A stretch of 64,000 nt of DNA from Agrobacterium salinitolerans (GCF_002008225.1 NZ_MRDH01000016.1:62240-126239), one strand, 5' to 3'; positions 51,936-61,745 are shown, numbered from the stretch's first letter. Program-made: numbers and translations. Notes: generated by a model not told the origin, from the letters alone.

Positions 51936-53456
51936 CTAACCTCGGGCGGGTTTTCGCGCCGGACCGAAGATCATGAAACTGATGGCGGCAAGGAACCAGA
52001 CGCTGATGCCGGCATAGAGCATGACCAGCCCGAACCCGTCCGCAAGCGCGCGATGGACGAGTTCTTCCAAAATCCCCTGCGCCGAGGCGCCGGCAGTTCC
52101 TGCCGCGATCTTTTCCGCCAGCGACTGCACTTCATGCACATCCGCACCGGAAGGCAGGTTTGCCCAAAGCGAAGCCTGGACGCCCTCGACCAGAATAAAG
52201 CCCATGATCGGGATGTTGATGGCGAGCGAAATCATCCGTGCGCTCATGTCGATGCCCGAGGCCATGCCGGAACGGGCGGGAGAAACCGCACCCGTGGTGG
52301 TGTTGGTGACGGGCGTATTGGTCAGCCCCAGCCCGATACCGGCGAGGATGCAGCCGGGCAGCATGGTGAGCCAGCTCGCATTTTCGATGCCGCTTCCCAA
52401 TTTCATCAGCATAAAACCGAGGCCGATGGTGAATAATCCGGCCGGAACGACGAGGAGCGGCTGGTAGCGCAACGACAGGCGCTCCGCCAAGGGCGGCATC
52501 ACCAGCGCTGGCAGCGTATAGGCAAGCAGGCCGAGGCCGGCGGTGACGCTGTCATAACCGAGGCCAGCCTGAAACCAGATCGGCAGATAGATCATGAATG
52601 GCCAGAAGCTGATATTCATCGCCGCAGAGCCGATGATCGCCCCCGAAAAAGGCCTGATGCGGAAGACGGAGAAATCGAACATCGGTCTTGAACTAAGCTT
52701 TTCAGCAATCACGAAGGCGATGAAGCTTGCCAGAGAAATGCCAAGGATCAGAAGCGCCGTCGGGCTCACAAAACCGAGCGCGGGTCCCTGGGTGATGAAA
52801 AAGGCAAGGCAAAAAACGGCGACCGAAAGCGTGACCATGCCGGCAAGATCGAGACGCGCCGCCTCCGGATCACGCGATTCCCCAACGCTGCCGGCGGCAA
52901 GCAGCCATGTTCCCGCGCCGAGCAGGACGTGAACGAGGAAAACCCATTCCCAGCTCCAAAGCGCAACGATGACGCCGCCTACGATTGGGCCGAAGCCCAG
53001 CCCCATGCCCGAGACGACACCCCACCACCCGAACGCCATGCCGCGTTCACGTGCCGTGCGGAACTGATGCGACAGGATGGCGATCTGGCACACCAGCATC
53101 GCTCCGCCGCTCAGCCCCTGAAGGAAACGGGCGCCGATCAGCACCGAGACGTTTTCCGTCATTCCGCAGGCCAGAGAGGAGAGTGCAAAAGCGGCGATGC
53201 TGGCGATGAAGACACGTTTGCGACCGAAGCGATCTGCCAGCGCCCCCGTCGCCATCAGCACCATCGTCACGCCGATCGTGTAGGCGTTCATGATCCACTG
53301 AAGCTGGCGGAAATCCGCATGCAGCACCTGTTCGAGTGTTGGCAGGATCGCCGGAACGCTGGAAATTTCCAGCCCGAACATCAGGGCGGAGAGGCAAACG
53401 GCAGCGAGCGCCATGGCGCTTCTGCTGTTTGCTGGTGCGGTAACGGCAAGGGTCAT
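51936..53456 (-). CDS. MFS drug exporter, DHA2 (14-TM EmrB/QacA-like)
   Basis: The protein has 506 residues with about 14 hydrophobic segments. LQWIMNAYTIGVTMVLMATG and ALADRFGRKRVF are the DHA2 signatures of helices 1-3. An efflux role against hydrophobic or quinone-like compounds is expected; the substrate is unknown. It is divergent from the LysR gene at 53587, its likely regulator. Confidence 0.9.
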   Translation of the reverse strand: MTLAVTAPANSRSAMALAAVCLSALMFGLEISSVPAILPTLEQVLHADFRQLQWIMNAYTIGVTMVLMATGALADRFGRKRVFIASIAAFALSSLACGMTENVSVLIGARFLQGLSGGAMLVCQIAILSHQFRTARERGMAFGWWGVVSGMGLGFGPIVGGVIVALWSWEWVFLVHVLLGAGTWLLAAGSVGESRDPEAARLDLAGMVTLSVAVFCLAFFITQGPALGFVSPTALLILGISLASFIAFVIAEKLSSRPMFDFSVFRIRPFSGAIIGSAAMNISFWPFMIYLPIWFQAGLGYDSVTAGLGLLAYTLPALVMPPLAERLSLRYQPLLVVPAGLFTIGLGFMLMKLGSGIENASWLTMLPGCILAGIGLGLTNTPVTNTTTGAVSPARSGMASGIDMSARMISLAINIPIMGFILVEGVQASLWANLPSGADVHEVQSLAEKIAAGTAGASAQGILEELVHRALADGFGLVMLYAGISVWFLAAISFMIFGPARKPARG

Positions 53457-53586
53457 TCTTCAGCCTTTCATGGGTCGGTCCGCCACTGCGAAAACCGGTC
53501 TGTGGAGGAGGTACGCTAGACAAAGCTTGACCATAACTGAATTGGATGATTGGCTATTTCAGAGACAACAAATTGGAATGATCGAT

Positions 53587-54438
53587 ATGAGCACGCTGGA
53601 TGTTGAGGCCGTCGAGGCCTTCGTTGCCATCGCCGATATGCAGAGCTTCACCCGTGCTGCCGAAGCGCTCGGTACCACCCAGGGCGCCATCAGCGTCAAG
53701 CTCAAGCGGCTGGAAGATAGGCTCGGCCAGCGGCTGCTCGAACGCACGCCGCGCTCCGTGCGGCTTTCAGCGCAGGGCGCGGTGTTTCTGGCCCCCGCCC
53801 GCGAGTTTCTCGCCGCGCATGATCGGGCGCTGGCGGGTCTTTCCTCGCCGCGCCGCCGCTTCAGCCTTGGCATTGCCGCCCACGTTGCGGGACCGGAGGT
53901 TCCGACCCTGCTTGCACGTCTCAACGACCACGACCCCGGGCTCACGATTGAAGTGCGCATGGATCATTCCCGATCCTTGCTGGACGCCTTCGACCGTGGG
54001 GAGATCGATGCCGCGATCATCCGGCGTGAGGATGACCGGCGCGACGGCGAAGTGCTCGGACCGGAACATTTCGGCTGGTATGCGACCCCGCAATTCGAAT
54101 ATCGTCGGGGTGAACCGCTGCGGCTGGCGGCGCTCTCACCCGCCTGTGGCGTGCGTGACATCGCCACCCGCGCCCTGGATGCGGCTGCGATTGCGTGGAC
54201 GGAAGTGTTTCTCGGCGGCACATCGTCGATGGTGACCGCCGCCGTCTCGGCGGGCCTTGCGGTTTCCGCCTTCTCCTGCCGTCTTGCGCCACCCGGCACC
54301 GTGGAGGTCAGCCAGCGTTTTGGCCTGCCGCCACTGCCTTCCACGGAAATCATCATGTTCTCGACCCTGACGGACGGCAGATCTCGGGAAGCGTTACGCA
54401 CACTCGCCGCGGCATTTCGCGAGCACCGCCCAGCATAA
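53587..54438 (+). CDS. LysR-family transcriptional regulator
   Basis: The protein has 283 residues. The N-terminal helix-turn-helix reads FTRAAEALGTTQGAISVKLK, followed by LEDRLGQRLLERTPRSVRLS. The effector domain is at about 90-283. The ATG at 53587 stands nine bases after GGA; an ATG at 53578 adds three residues. The 130-bp gap to the divergent DHA2 exporter suggests it controls that gene. Confidence 0.9.
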   Translation: MSTLDVEAVEAFVAIADMQSFTRAAEALGTTQGAISVKLKRLEDRLGQRLLERTPRSVRLSAQGAVFLAPAREFLAAHDRALAGLSSPRRRFSLGIAAHVAGPEVPTLLARLNDHDPGLTIEVRMDHSRSLLDAFDRGEIDAAIIRREDDRRDGEVLGPEHFGWYATPQFEYRRGEPLRLAALSPACGVRDIATRALDAAAIAWTEVFLGGTSSMVTAAVSAGLAVSAFSCRLAPPGTVEVSQRFGLPPLPSTEIIMFSTLTDGRSREALRTLAAAFREHRPA

Positions 54439-54561
54439 TCACTATGGTCCCGCAGATTGGCGTCGCCTGCTTGTCGACAATTCCCGGCAGAAAATTTAGC
54501 ATCGGACGAAAAATGAAACGGCCGATGCTTCTCTCGGTCCAATCGCCGCAGCGGAGACTTC

Positions 54562-55344
54562 ATGTCACTTCCCCAGAAAATCGGCTTTATCGGAACCGGC
54601 GCCATCACCGACGCGATGGTGCGTGGCCTGCTCGCGAAGCCCGCCGCCGTTCCACATGTGATGGTGTCACAACGCAGTGCCGATATTTCCGCCAGGCTTG
54701 CCGCCGATTTCCCACAGGTGATCGTCTCTGGCGATAATCAGGCAATCGTCGATGGCTGCGATACCGTCATGCTGGCTATCCGGCCGCAGATAGCCGAGGA
54801 AGTCATTCGGCCTCTCCGGTTCCAGGACGCGCAGAAAGTCATCAGCGTCGTTGCCGCAACCGGCCGCGAGACGCTTGTGGACTGGATCGGCGCGGATGTG
54901 CGTCTCGCCCAGGCGATCCCGCTGCCCTTCGTCGCCCGGCGCAAGGGCGTCACCGCCATTTATCCCGCCGATACGGATACGGCTGCAATCTTCAACGTGC
55001 TTGGTAATGCGGTGGAATGCGAGACGAAAGCGGAATACGATCTTCTGGCCGCCGCCAGCGCGCTGATGGCCACCTATTTCGGCATCATGCAGACAACGAC
55101 CGAATGGTTGGCTGAAAACGGTCTGCCAGAAGAAAAGGCCCGTTCCTATATTACTCCCCTCTTCGCCGGTCTCTCCGAGGTGGCGGTATTGGCCGGAAGC
55201 AAGGCTGATTTTAGCGAGACCAGCCGCGAATTCGCCACCAAAGGCGGCCTCAACGAGCAAGTGCTGCTGGACTTTAACGGCAAGGGAGGTTCAAGGACTC
55301 TGAAAGAAGCATTGAGCCGCGTGCTGGAGCGGATTACGCAATAG
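54562..55344 (+). CDS. Pyrroline-5-carboxylate reductase-family oxidoreductase
   Basis: The protein has 260 residues. The nucleotide-binding start is KIGFIGTGAITDAMVRGLLA. The dimerisation domain includes KARSYITPLFAGL and FATKGGLNEQVLLDF, which resemble but do not fully match the ProC signature. It could reduce pyrroline-5-carboxylate or a related imine. It is a lone gene with GGAGACTTC upstream of the ATG. Confidence 0.8.
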   Translation: MSLPQKIGFIGTGAITDAMVRGLLAKPAAVPHVMVSQRSADISARLAADFPQVIVSGDNQAIVDGCDTVMLAIRPQIAEEVIRPLRFQDAQKVISVVAATGRETLVDWIGADVRLAQAIPLPFVARRKGVTAIYPADTDTAAIFNVLGNAVECETKAEYDLLAAASALMATYFGIMQTTTEWLAENGLPEEKARSYITPLFAGLSEVAVLAGSKADFSETSREFATKGGLNEQVLLDFNGKGGSRTLKEALSRVLERITQ

Positions 55345-55370
55345 CCGGATAGTTGCAGCGGCAATAACAA

Positions 55371-55397
55371 AAAAGGGACCTTTCGGCCCCTTTCTGT
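55371..55397. terminator. Rho-independent terminator shared by convergent genes
   Basis: AAAAGGGACC-TTTC-GGCCCCTTTCT forms a stem with one mismatch, 27 bases after the proC-family stop. T-rich sequence on both sides suits termination of this gene and of the convergent MFS gene ending at 55399. Confidence 0.6.
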
Positions 55398-55398
55398 C

Positions 55399-56997
55399 TT
55401 ATGCCTTCCCCGGACGATTGATTGTGAGGAAGTGCCGCACGACAGGCTTTTCCAGCCCGGAATGATAAGCCAGCACCTTGCCCTGCAAATCCGCATCAGC
55501 GTGGGAAACCCGCTTGTGCTGGCGCAGATGCTCGGCCCAGGATTCCACCATGAACCATTCAACGATCTTTTGGGGATCGGCGGAGTCTTCCGTCACACCC
55601 CAACCATAGGCGCCATCGCGGCGACGTTCCTGGGAAAGTTCGTCCAGCGCATGCAGGAAAGCCGAGCGGTGATGCTTTTCGACATTATATTCGATCAGGA
55701 TCAGAACCGGGCCGCGATCATGGGCGACCGGCTCGGCAACGAGCGGTTCAGGCCAATGGTTGGACGGCACCATATCCGCATCGCCCGCAGGCAATTTCAG
55801 GCGGTGCATGACGACGCCCGCAATCAGCAATCCCGCAGCGCCAATCAGCAACGCACCCGGAACGCCTGTCGCTTCACCAACAGCGCCCCAGCCAAGGCTG
55901 CCGACCGTCATCGCGCCATTGAAGACGGTGAGGTAAACGGCAAGGCCACGGCCGCGCACCCAGTTCGGCAGAACCGCCTGGGCGGCACCATTCAGCGTGG
56001 TCAGCGCCGTGATCCATGCGCCACCGAGGAAGAGCAGGATGATGATGGCAAGCCACTTTGGCGGTGCGAAGGACAACCCCGCCATGACGAGCGCAGTGGT
56101 GAGAGCCGCACCCAGCAGCAGGGCATCGGCATCGAAACGGCCGCGCAGCTTCGGCATGATCAGCGCGCCGCCAATGGCGCCGGCGCCGACGGCACCGAGC
56201 AGGATGCCATAGAAGCTCGCATCGCCGCCGAGCAATTGCCGGGCGACCAAAGGCAACAGCGCCCACACAGCACTGGCAAATGCAAAGAAGATCGCAGCCC
56301 GCAGCAGGACGACATGCAGTGGCCGGCTGGCGCGGGTGTAACGAAGGCCTGCCCGGAAAGCGCCGAGGAAACCTTCGGCCAGCGCATCGTCGGCGTTCTT
56401 CACCCGCGGCCACCACAATAGGGCGGCGATGACAATGAAATAGCTGGCAACGTCGGCGCCATAGGTAACGGCCGCACCGAAGGCCGCAAGCAGAATGCCG
56501 CCGGCGGCAGGACCGATGGAGCGGGCGATGTTGATGCCGAGCGAGTTCAGCGCCACGGCGCTCTTGATATCCTCACGCTTCACCAGTTCCGGCACGATGG
56601 CCTGCCACGTCGGGCCCATCAGCGCCGCACCGATACCGCCGAGGAAGGTGAGCCCGATCAGGGCGCTGACGGATAGAAGTCCGGTGTGAGCAAGAACCAT
56701 GAGGGTGACGCTGACCGAGGCCAGCAGAAGCTGCACCGCGATCAGGAATTTGCGGCGGTCGAGAATATCCGTCAGCACGCCGGCCGGGATTGCCAAGAGA
56801 AAGATCGGCAGCGTCCCTGCCGCCTGAACCATGGCGACGGCCGCCGGCGAGGCTGAAAGATCGGTCATCAGCCATGAACTGGCGACATCGCGCATGAAGC
56901 TGCCGGTATTGCCAAGCACCGTCGCCGCCCAGAGGACGGCGAAAACCGGTTGAGCAAGGGGAGCAAAGCTGCTCGCGGAGGATTTTGCGGCACTCAT
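55399..56997 (-). CDS. MFS transporter, EntS-like (MFS_3) with C-terminal ABM-like domain
   Basis: The protein has 532 residues. The N-terminal ~400 residues hold the MFS core with about 11-12 helices (QPVFAVLWAATVLGNTGSFM first). The C-terminal ~110 residues (VLILIEYNVEKHHRSAFLHA onward) form a soluble antibiotic-monooxygenase-like alpha/beta domain, which is known in this MFS subgroup. Export of a small organic compound is likely. The start overlaps the DoxX stop (ATGA). Confidence 0.85.
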   Translation of the reverse strand: MSAAKSSASSFAPLAQPVFAVLWAATVLGNTGSFMRDVASSWLMTDLSASPAAVAMVQAAGTLPIFLLAIPAGVLTDILDRRKFLIAVQLLLASVSVTLMVLAHTGLLSVSALIGLTFLGGIGAALMGPTWQAIVPELVKREDIKSAVALNSLGINIARSIGPAAGGILLAAFGAAVTYGADVASYFIVIAALLWWPRVKNADDALAEGFLGAFRAGLRYTRASRPLHVVLLRAAIFFAFASAVWALLPLVARQLLGGDASFYGILLGAVGAGAIGGALIMPKLRGRFDADALLLGAALTTALVMAGLSFAPPKWLAIIILLFLGGAWITALTTLNGAAQAVLPNWVRGRGLAVYLTVFNGAMTVGSLGWGAVGEATGVPGALLIGAAGLLIAGVVMHRLKLPAGDADMVPSNHWPEPLVAEPVAHDRGPVLILIEYNVEKHHRSAFLHALDELSQERRRDGAYGWGVTEDSADPQKIVEWFMVESWAEHLRQHKRVSHADADLQGKVLAYHSGLEKPVVRHFLTINRPGKA

Positions 56998-57434
56998 TTG
57001 CCTGTTCCTTTCGTGAGATCGATTGCGGCGACGATGATGAAGGCACCGGCAAGGCCAAGATGCTCGAAGAAGGCGTTGGTGGCCATCATGCGGTCCATGC
57101 CAGGCGCCATTTCCCAGAAGCGCAAAGCGATGAAGGTGGCCAGAAGCGTGAAACCTGCAAGCGCCAGCGCACCGGCCCAGCGCAGGAAGCCCGACACGAC
57201 CAGAGTGGAGGCGGTAAGCTCAAACAGGATGACGACGACAGCGAATGCGGCCGCCGGCTGAAGGCCAAAATGGTTCATTTCGGCGATCGCGCCGGGAAAG
57301 TCGAAGATCTTGGTCAGCGGCCCCTGAATATAGGCAGAGCAAAGCGCCAGAAGCGCAAGGGTCTTTGTGGTGGGGGCGGCAACGACATTTGCTAGGAAGC
57401 CGCGAAGTCGAAGGGTTGAAGATGGCTCGGTCAT
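56994..57434 (-). CDS. DoxX-family membrane protein
   Basis: The protein has 146 residues with four hydrophobic helices. YIQGPLTKIFDFPGAIAEMN, FGLQPAAAFAVVVILFELTA and GAFFEHLG-type endings (here TNAFFEHLGLAGAFIIVAAI) fit DoxX/DoxD proteins, which are linked to redox stress or quinone metabolism. It is translationally coupled to the MFS gene after it. Confidence 0.85.
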   Translation of the reverse strand: MTEPSSTLRLRGFLANVVAAPTTKTLALLALCSAYIQGPLTKIFDFPGAIAEMNHFGLQPAAAFAVVVILFELTASTLVVSGFLRWAGALALAGFTLLATFIALRFWEMAPGMDRMMATNAFFEHLGLAGAFIIVAAIDLTKGTGK

Positions 57435-57587
57435 TTTTTGCTCCTGCGATCTGGCCGGTCGGTTCGAGCGGCGCTGCGTTCATCTGATGGAGCGATATTG
57501 GCGCAAAGGATTACCGCCAACAATTGCATCAATAGTTTCGATATAATTGTTATTTTCGCAATATTGAGTTTGCGGTCGATTTTCATG

Positions 57588-57618
57588 CCAACGGGCGGCG
57601 GCATGTGCCGCCCGTTGG
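57588..57618 (-). terminator. Hairpin after the amidohydrolase operon
   Basis: CCAACGGGCGGC (57588-57599) and GCCGCCCGTTGG (57607-57618) form a perfect 12-bp stem 15 bases beyond the amidohydrolase stop. The minus strand lacks a T-run after it, so termination strength is uncertain. The rest of 57435-57587 is AT-rich and probably carries the DoxX promoter. Confidence 0.5.
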
Positions 57619-57633
57619 GTCTTTAAGATCGGC

Positions 57634-59616
57634 TCAGACTGCCCAGCAGGAGCAGCCCAACGCGCCGAAGAACCCCTTGAGGTCAGCAATCGGCAGTTTC
57701 GACGTCCAGGCACCGGCATGGTCATGACCATGGACGCCGCAATCGCTGGCACAGCCGCAAGAGGTGATGGCTGCGCGTCTGAGCGAGTTCTTTCCAGCAC
57801 CCTGCGGCTCTCCCCAGGCGGCATAACCTCCAAAGGTTCGCACAGGCGACCAATCGGGCATGGCCGGCGGAATATTGCTTTCATCGAGTGTCCTGAAGTC
57901 GCCGGCGCCATAGACGATCTTGCCGCCGACCATGGTCAGTTCGGAGGTAAGGAAGGAGATTTCATCCTCCGCGCAGGAGAAATAATCCTTGTCCGGCACC
58001 ACGAGATCGGCGAACTGGCCTTTTTCGATGCGGCCCTTCTTGCCTTCCTCGTTGGAAAACCAGGTGACTTTTTCGGTCCACATGCGCAACGCCGTCTCAC
58101 GGTCGAGGCAGTTGGCGCGCGGATAAAGCTGCATGCCGCCCACCGTCTTGCCCGTCACCATCCAGAACAGCGATACCCACGGATTATAGGAGGCGACGCG
58201 CGTTGCATCCGTACCGGCCGAAACATTCACGCCCTTTTCCAGCATCCGGGCAATAGGCGGTGTGGCTTCCGCCACGCCCTGGCCGTAACGCTCGACGAAA
58301 TATTCGCCCTGATACGCCATCCGGTGCTGGGTCGCGATACCGCCGCCAAGCGCGGCAATACGATCGATGGAGCGTTCCGAGATGGTTTCCGCGTGATCGA
58401 AGAACCAGTTCAGTCCTTCCAGCGGAATGTCCTTGTTGACCTTCTCGAACACATCCAGCGAGCGCGAAATCGTCTCGTCATAGGTGGCGTGCAGACGCCA
58501 GGGCCAGCGGTTTTCCGCCAGTATCCGGACGACGTCTTCGAGTTCGCCTTCCATTTCCGGCGGCATGTCCGGTCTCGGCTGACGGAAATCCTCGAAATCG
58601 GCTGCGGAAAAGACCAGCATTTCGCCTGCACCATTGTGCCGGAAATAGTCGTTACCCTGCTTGTATTTGACCGATGACGTCCAGTTGAGGAAATCCTCCT
58701 TCTCCTGTTTCGGCTTCTGGGTGAAGAGATTATAGGCCAGCCGAACCGTCATCTGGTTCTCATCCGACAGTTTCTGAATCACCTCGTAGTCGTCGGGATA
58801 GTTCTGGAAGCCGCCCCCGGCGTCGATCACACCGGTCACACCCAGCCGGTTCAGCTCACGCATGAAATGGCGGGTGGAATTGACCTGATAATCGAGCGGC
58901 AGTTTCGGTCCCTTTGCGAGCGTCGAATAGAGAATGCCTGCATTCGGCTTGGCGAGCAGCAGGCCGGTCGGATTACCGTTCGCATCGCGGGTGATCTCGC
59001 CGCCGGGCGGGTTCGGCGTATCCTTGGTGTAGCCGACGGCGCGAAGGGCGGCGCCGTTCAGCAGCGCCCGGTCGTAAAGATGCAGCAGGAAGACCGGCGT
59101 GTCCGGCGCCGCCGCATTGATCTCCTCAATGGTCGGCAGGCGCTTTTCGACGAATTGATGTTCAGTGAAACCACCGACGACGCGCACCCATTGCGGGGCC
59201 GGCGTGATTGCCACCTGGCGCTTCAGCATGTCCATGGCATCTGCAAGCGAGCGCACGCCATCCCAGCGCAGTTCCATGTTGAAGTTGAGGCCGCCGCGCA
59301 CGACGTGGGTGTGGTTGTCGATCAGGCCGGGCAGAACCCGCTTTCCCTTCAGGTCGATGATCTTCGTGTCCGGCCCGGCAAGGGCCATGACCTCGGTGTC
59401 GCTTCCCACCTCCAGGAACAGTCCGTCCTTGATGGCGACCGCCGTTGCATTCGGATTGCCGCGATCGAGCGTCGTGACGCGGCCGTTGTGAAGGATCGTA
59501 TCTGGATGCATGGAAGAACCTCCGCTCTTGATGGGATCAGCGGCTTTAGCCGGTGAAAACAGATTCGGAAAGGCAAGGCTCGAGGCCGCGCCAAGAAAGG
59601 TGCGACGTGTCGTCAT
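57634..59616 (-). CDS. Tat-exported amidohydrolase, YtcJ/AmhX-like amidohydrolase-3 family
   Basis: The protein has 660 residues. The Tat motif TTRRTFLGAASSLAF is at the N-terminus. The amidohydrolase fold follows: GKRVLPGLIDNHTHVVRGGL gives the first metal histidines, with FDHAETISERSIDRI and NVSAGTDATRVASYNPW later. The C-terminus carries a cysteine/histidine tail (C620, C622, C626, H629, H631, H633, C655, C657) beyond the normal fold. Substrate unknown. The start overlaps the XapX stop by one base. Confidence 0.88.
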   Translation of the reverse strand: MTTRRTFLGAASSLAFPNLFSPAKAADPIKSGGSSMHPDTILHNGRVTTLDRGNPNATAVAIKDGLFLEVGSDTEVMALAGPDTKIIDLKGKRVLPGLIDNHTHVVRGGLNFNMELRWDGVRSLADAMDMLKRQVAITPAPQWVRVVGGFTEHQFVEKRLPTIEEINAAAPDTPVFLLHLYDRALLNGAALRAVGYTKDTPNPPGGEITRDANGNPTGLLLAKPNAGILYSTLAKGPKLPLDYQVNSTRHFMRELNRLGVTGVIDAGGGFQNYPDDYEVIQKLSDENQMTVRLAYNLFTQKPKQEKEDFLNWTSSVKYKQGNDYFRHNGAGEMLVFSAADFEDFRQPRPDMPPEMEGELEDVVRILAENRWPWRLHATYDETISRSLDVFEKVNKDIPLEGLNWFFDHAETISERSIDRIAALGGGIATQHRMAYQGEYFVERYGQGVAEATPPIARMLEKGVNVSAGTDATRVASYNPWVSLFWMVTGKTVGGMQLYPRANCLDRETALRMWTEKVTWFSNEEGKKGRIEKGQFADLVVPDKDYFSCAEDEISFLTSELTMVGGKIVYGAGDFRTLDESNIPPAMPDWSPVRTFGGYAAWGEPQGAGKNSLRRAAITSCGCASDCGVHGHDHAGAWTSKLPIADLKGFFGALGCSCWAV

Positions 59617-59906
59617 CAGCTTCTCTCCCGCTCGGTCGGCTGCTTGACTTCGGCAAGGCCAGTTGTTTCAGCGCCGCCCTTCGGCATATGGCCGAACATG
59701 TGCGGCTTGATCTGGTTGAACCACGAAACGGCGGCCGGTTCCTTGCCGGCGATCGTCTTCGCGAAGGGGATGATCTGCTCTCCGACCAATATGCCGAGCA
59801 GACCGACGAGAGCGATGACGGGCGGTGCGGGAGAGCGCACATTGAGCAGGCTGTAAACGATGCCGACCAGCAGACCGGCGCCAAGGGACAGAAGATAGAC
59901 TTTCAT
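59616..59906 (-). CDS. XapX domain membrane protein
   Basis: The protein has 96 residues. MKVYLLSLGAGLLVGIVYSL and VRSPAPPVIALVGLLGILVG are two short hydrophobic segments that define the XapX family. The C-terminal third is polar. The ATG at 59904-59906 with TCGAGGAGG upstream was chosen over a longer frame. It is a small inner-membrane protein of unknown function often found with hydrolases like its neighbour. Confidence 0.85.
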   Translation of the reverse strand: MKVYLLSLGAGLLVGIVYSLLNVRSPAPPVIALVGLLGILVGEQIIPFAKTIAGKEPAAVSWFNQIKPHMFGHMPKGGAETTGLAEVKQPTERERS

Positions 59907-59978
59907 GGGAACCTCCTCGACGGGTGAAAGCCGCACCGGGCTGGATGGCGATCCTGCCGGCGCGGCGCGGGTGAAAGC

Positions 59979-60671
59979 TTATTTCTTGGCCGGGTTCGGG
60001 CCGATGCGCTTGCCGTGCTTGACGCGTTCTTCACCACCATGGACATGGGTGACGGCATAATCGATACCCATGCCGTAGGCGCCGGAATGTTCCTTCACCA
60101 GCGAGGTGACGGCGTCGTAGGTTTCCTTGCGTGCCCAGTCGCGCTGCCATTCAAGCAGCACCTGCTGCCAGGTGACGGGAATGACACCGGCCTGCACCAT
60201 GCGGTCCATGGCATATTTGTGCGCATCGGCGGAGGTGCCGCCAGACGCATCCGCCACCATGTAGATTTCGTAATCCGTGACATCATGGAGCGCCGAGAGC
60301 GCGAATGTGGTGTTGCAGACTTCCGTCCACAGGCCCGAGACGACGATCTTCTTGCGACCGTTGGCGGCATTCTTCGCCAGGGCATCGCGGACATTCTGGT
60401 CATCCCAGGAATTCATCGAAGTACGTTCCAGAATGTCGTTTTCCGGGAAGACCGCGAGCAGTTCAGGGAAGGTGTTGCCGGAGAAGCTTTCCGTTTCGAC
60501 CGTGGTAATGGTCGTCGGGATATTGAAAATCTTTGCCGCCTTGGCGAGGCCGACGACATTGTTTTTTAGGGTCTGCCGGTCGATCGACTGCACACCGAAA
60601 GCCATTTGCGGCTGCTGGTCGATGAAGATGAGCTGGCTGTTGGCGGGGGTAAGGACTTCGAGCTTGGACAT
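59979..60671 (-). CDS. Isochorismatase-family hydrolase (YcaC-like)
   Basis: The protein has 230 residues. LIFIDQQPQMAFG provides catalytic D18, and VSGLWTEVCNTTFALSAL provides nucleophile C119. The fold is that of cysteine hydrolases acting on amides. A cytoplasmic location is expected. It lies 72 bases upstream of the XapX gene on the same strand, in the presumed four-gene operon. Confidence 0.9.
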   Translation of the reverse strand: MSKLEVLTPANSQLIFIDQQPQMAFGVQSIDRQTLKNNVVGLAKAAKIFNIPTTITTVETESFSGNTFPELLAVFPENDILERTSMNSWDDQNVRDALAKNAANGRKKIVVSGLWTEVCNTTFALSALHDVTDYEIYMVADASGGTSADAHKYAMDRMVQAGVIPVTWQQVLLEWQRDWARKETYDAVTSLVKEHSGAYGMGIDYAVTHVHGGEERVKHGKRIGPNPAKK

Positions 60672-60738
60672 TTTCAGTTCTCCGTTCAGGTGGTTGTTGC
60701 CGGTCTGCGGCTATGGAAATTGAGAAGGCTTGGCCGGT

Positions 60739-60759
60739 CGGCTGCCAGCGGGGCAGCCG
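60739..60759. repeat. Short hairpin between the VOC dioxygenase and the hydrolase gene
   Basis: CGGCTGCC (60739-60746) and GGCAGCCG (60752-60759) form an 8-bp stem in the 141-bp gap between two same-strand genes. It may attenuate or stabilise mRNA. The rest of the gap shows no gene. Confidence 0.35.
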
Positions 60760-60812
60760 TCTTGAATGGCTTGGATATGCTTCAGTCAGTCGATGCGGAG
60801 CAAAAGCCCGCC

Positions 60813-61745
60813 TTATGCCGCAAGCGGAGCGAGGTTCGCCTCGATCTGATTGCGGAAAGGTTCGTAGCGGTTCGGCAGCTTGAGCGCTTCGCCCAGATGC
60901 GCGGTATCCTCGTCGCGGTCGAAACCGGGTTCATTGGTGGCGATCTCGAACAGGATGCCGCCCGGCGTGCGGAAATAGATCGCCCAGAAATAATCGCGGT
61001 CGATGACGGGGGTGACCTGATAGCCCGTATCCATCAGCGCCTTGCGCACTTCCAGCTGCTTCTCGCGGTTTTCGACCGCGAAGGCGATATGGTGGACAGA
61101 ACCTGCTCCCGGACGGGCAAAGGGCGTCTTGGGCAGGGCGGCAAGATCGATCGTATCTGCCCCGTTGCCGCCGGGAATGACGAAACGTGTCACATTGCCT
61201 TCAACTTCAGTCCGATCATAACCCATGAAACGCAGCAGTTCTTCGGTTGCGGCAGTGTCATGCAAATTAAAGCGTGCGCCGGTGAAACCGCGTATGGCGT
61301 TATCTTCGGAAATTCCCTCGGCCAGCCAGGCGGCACGGGCGTCATCGCCGGTTTCGATCAGTGCAAGGCCATCGCCATCGGGACCAGTGAAGCGCAGGCG
61401 ATTGGCGCCAAAGACCGTGTCGGTCTGAATGCCGGCGGCGCCTTTGGCAATGAGACGCTCTTTCCAGAAGCCCAGCGAACCCTTCGGGATGGAAAACTGC
61501 GTCTCGCCCACCTCGCCGACACCGGGACGACCGGTCATCATGTTGGCGAAGGGAAAATAGGTCATGACCGTACCCGGTGTTCCCTTCTCGTCACCGTAAT
61601 AGAGGTGATAGACGCTGGGTTCGTCAAAGTTGACGGTTTTCTTGACCCGGCGCAGGCCGAGCGTATCGGTGAAGAAACTGTTGTTCTGCCGCGCATCCGA
61701 CGCCATGGAGGTGACGTGGTGCAGGCCCTTGATATCCTTGATCAT
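60813..61745 (-). CDS. VOC-superfamily ring-cleaving dioxygenase (MhqO/LinE-like)
   Basis: The protein has 310 residues with two vicinal-oxygen-chelate modules. KGLHHVTSMASDARQNNSFF and GSVHHIAFAVENREKQLEVR supply metal histidines, and RTPGGILFEIATNEPGF supplies the glutamate. Family knowledge: MhqO and LinE act on hydroquinones. It is the first gene of a minus-strand operon and is divergent from a LysR regulator. Confidence 0.88.
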   Translation of the reverse strand: MIKDIKGLHHVTSMASDARQNNSFFTDTLGLRRVKKTVNFDEPSVYHLYYGDEKGTPGTVMTYFPFANMMTGRPGVGEVGETQFSIPKGSLGFWKERLIAKGAAGIQTDTVFGANRLRFTGPDGDGLALIETGDDARAAWLAEGISEDNAIRGFTGARFNLHDTAATEELLRFMGYDRTEVEGNVTRFVIPGGNGADTIDLAALPKTPFARPGAGSVHHIAFAVENREKQLEVRKALMDTGYQVTPVIDRDYFWAIYFRTPGGILFEIATNEPGFDRDEDTAHLGEALKLPNRYEPFRNQIEANLAPLAA

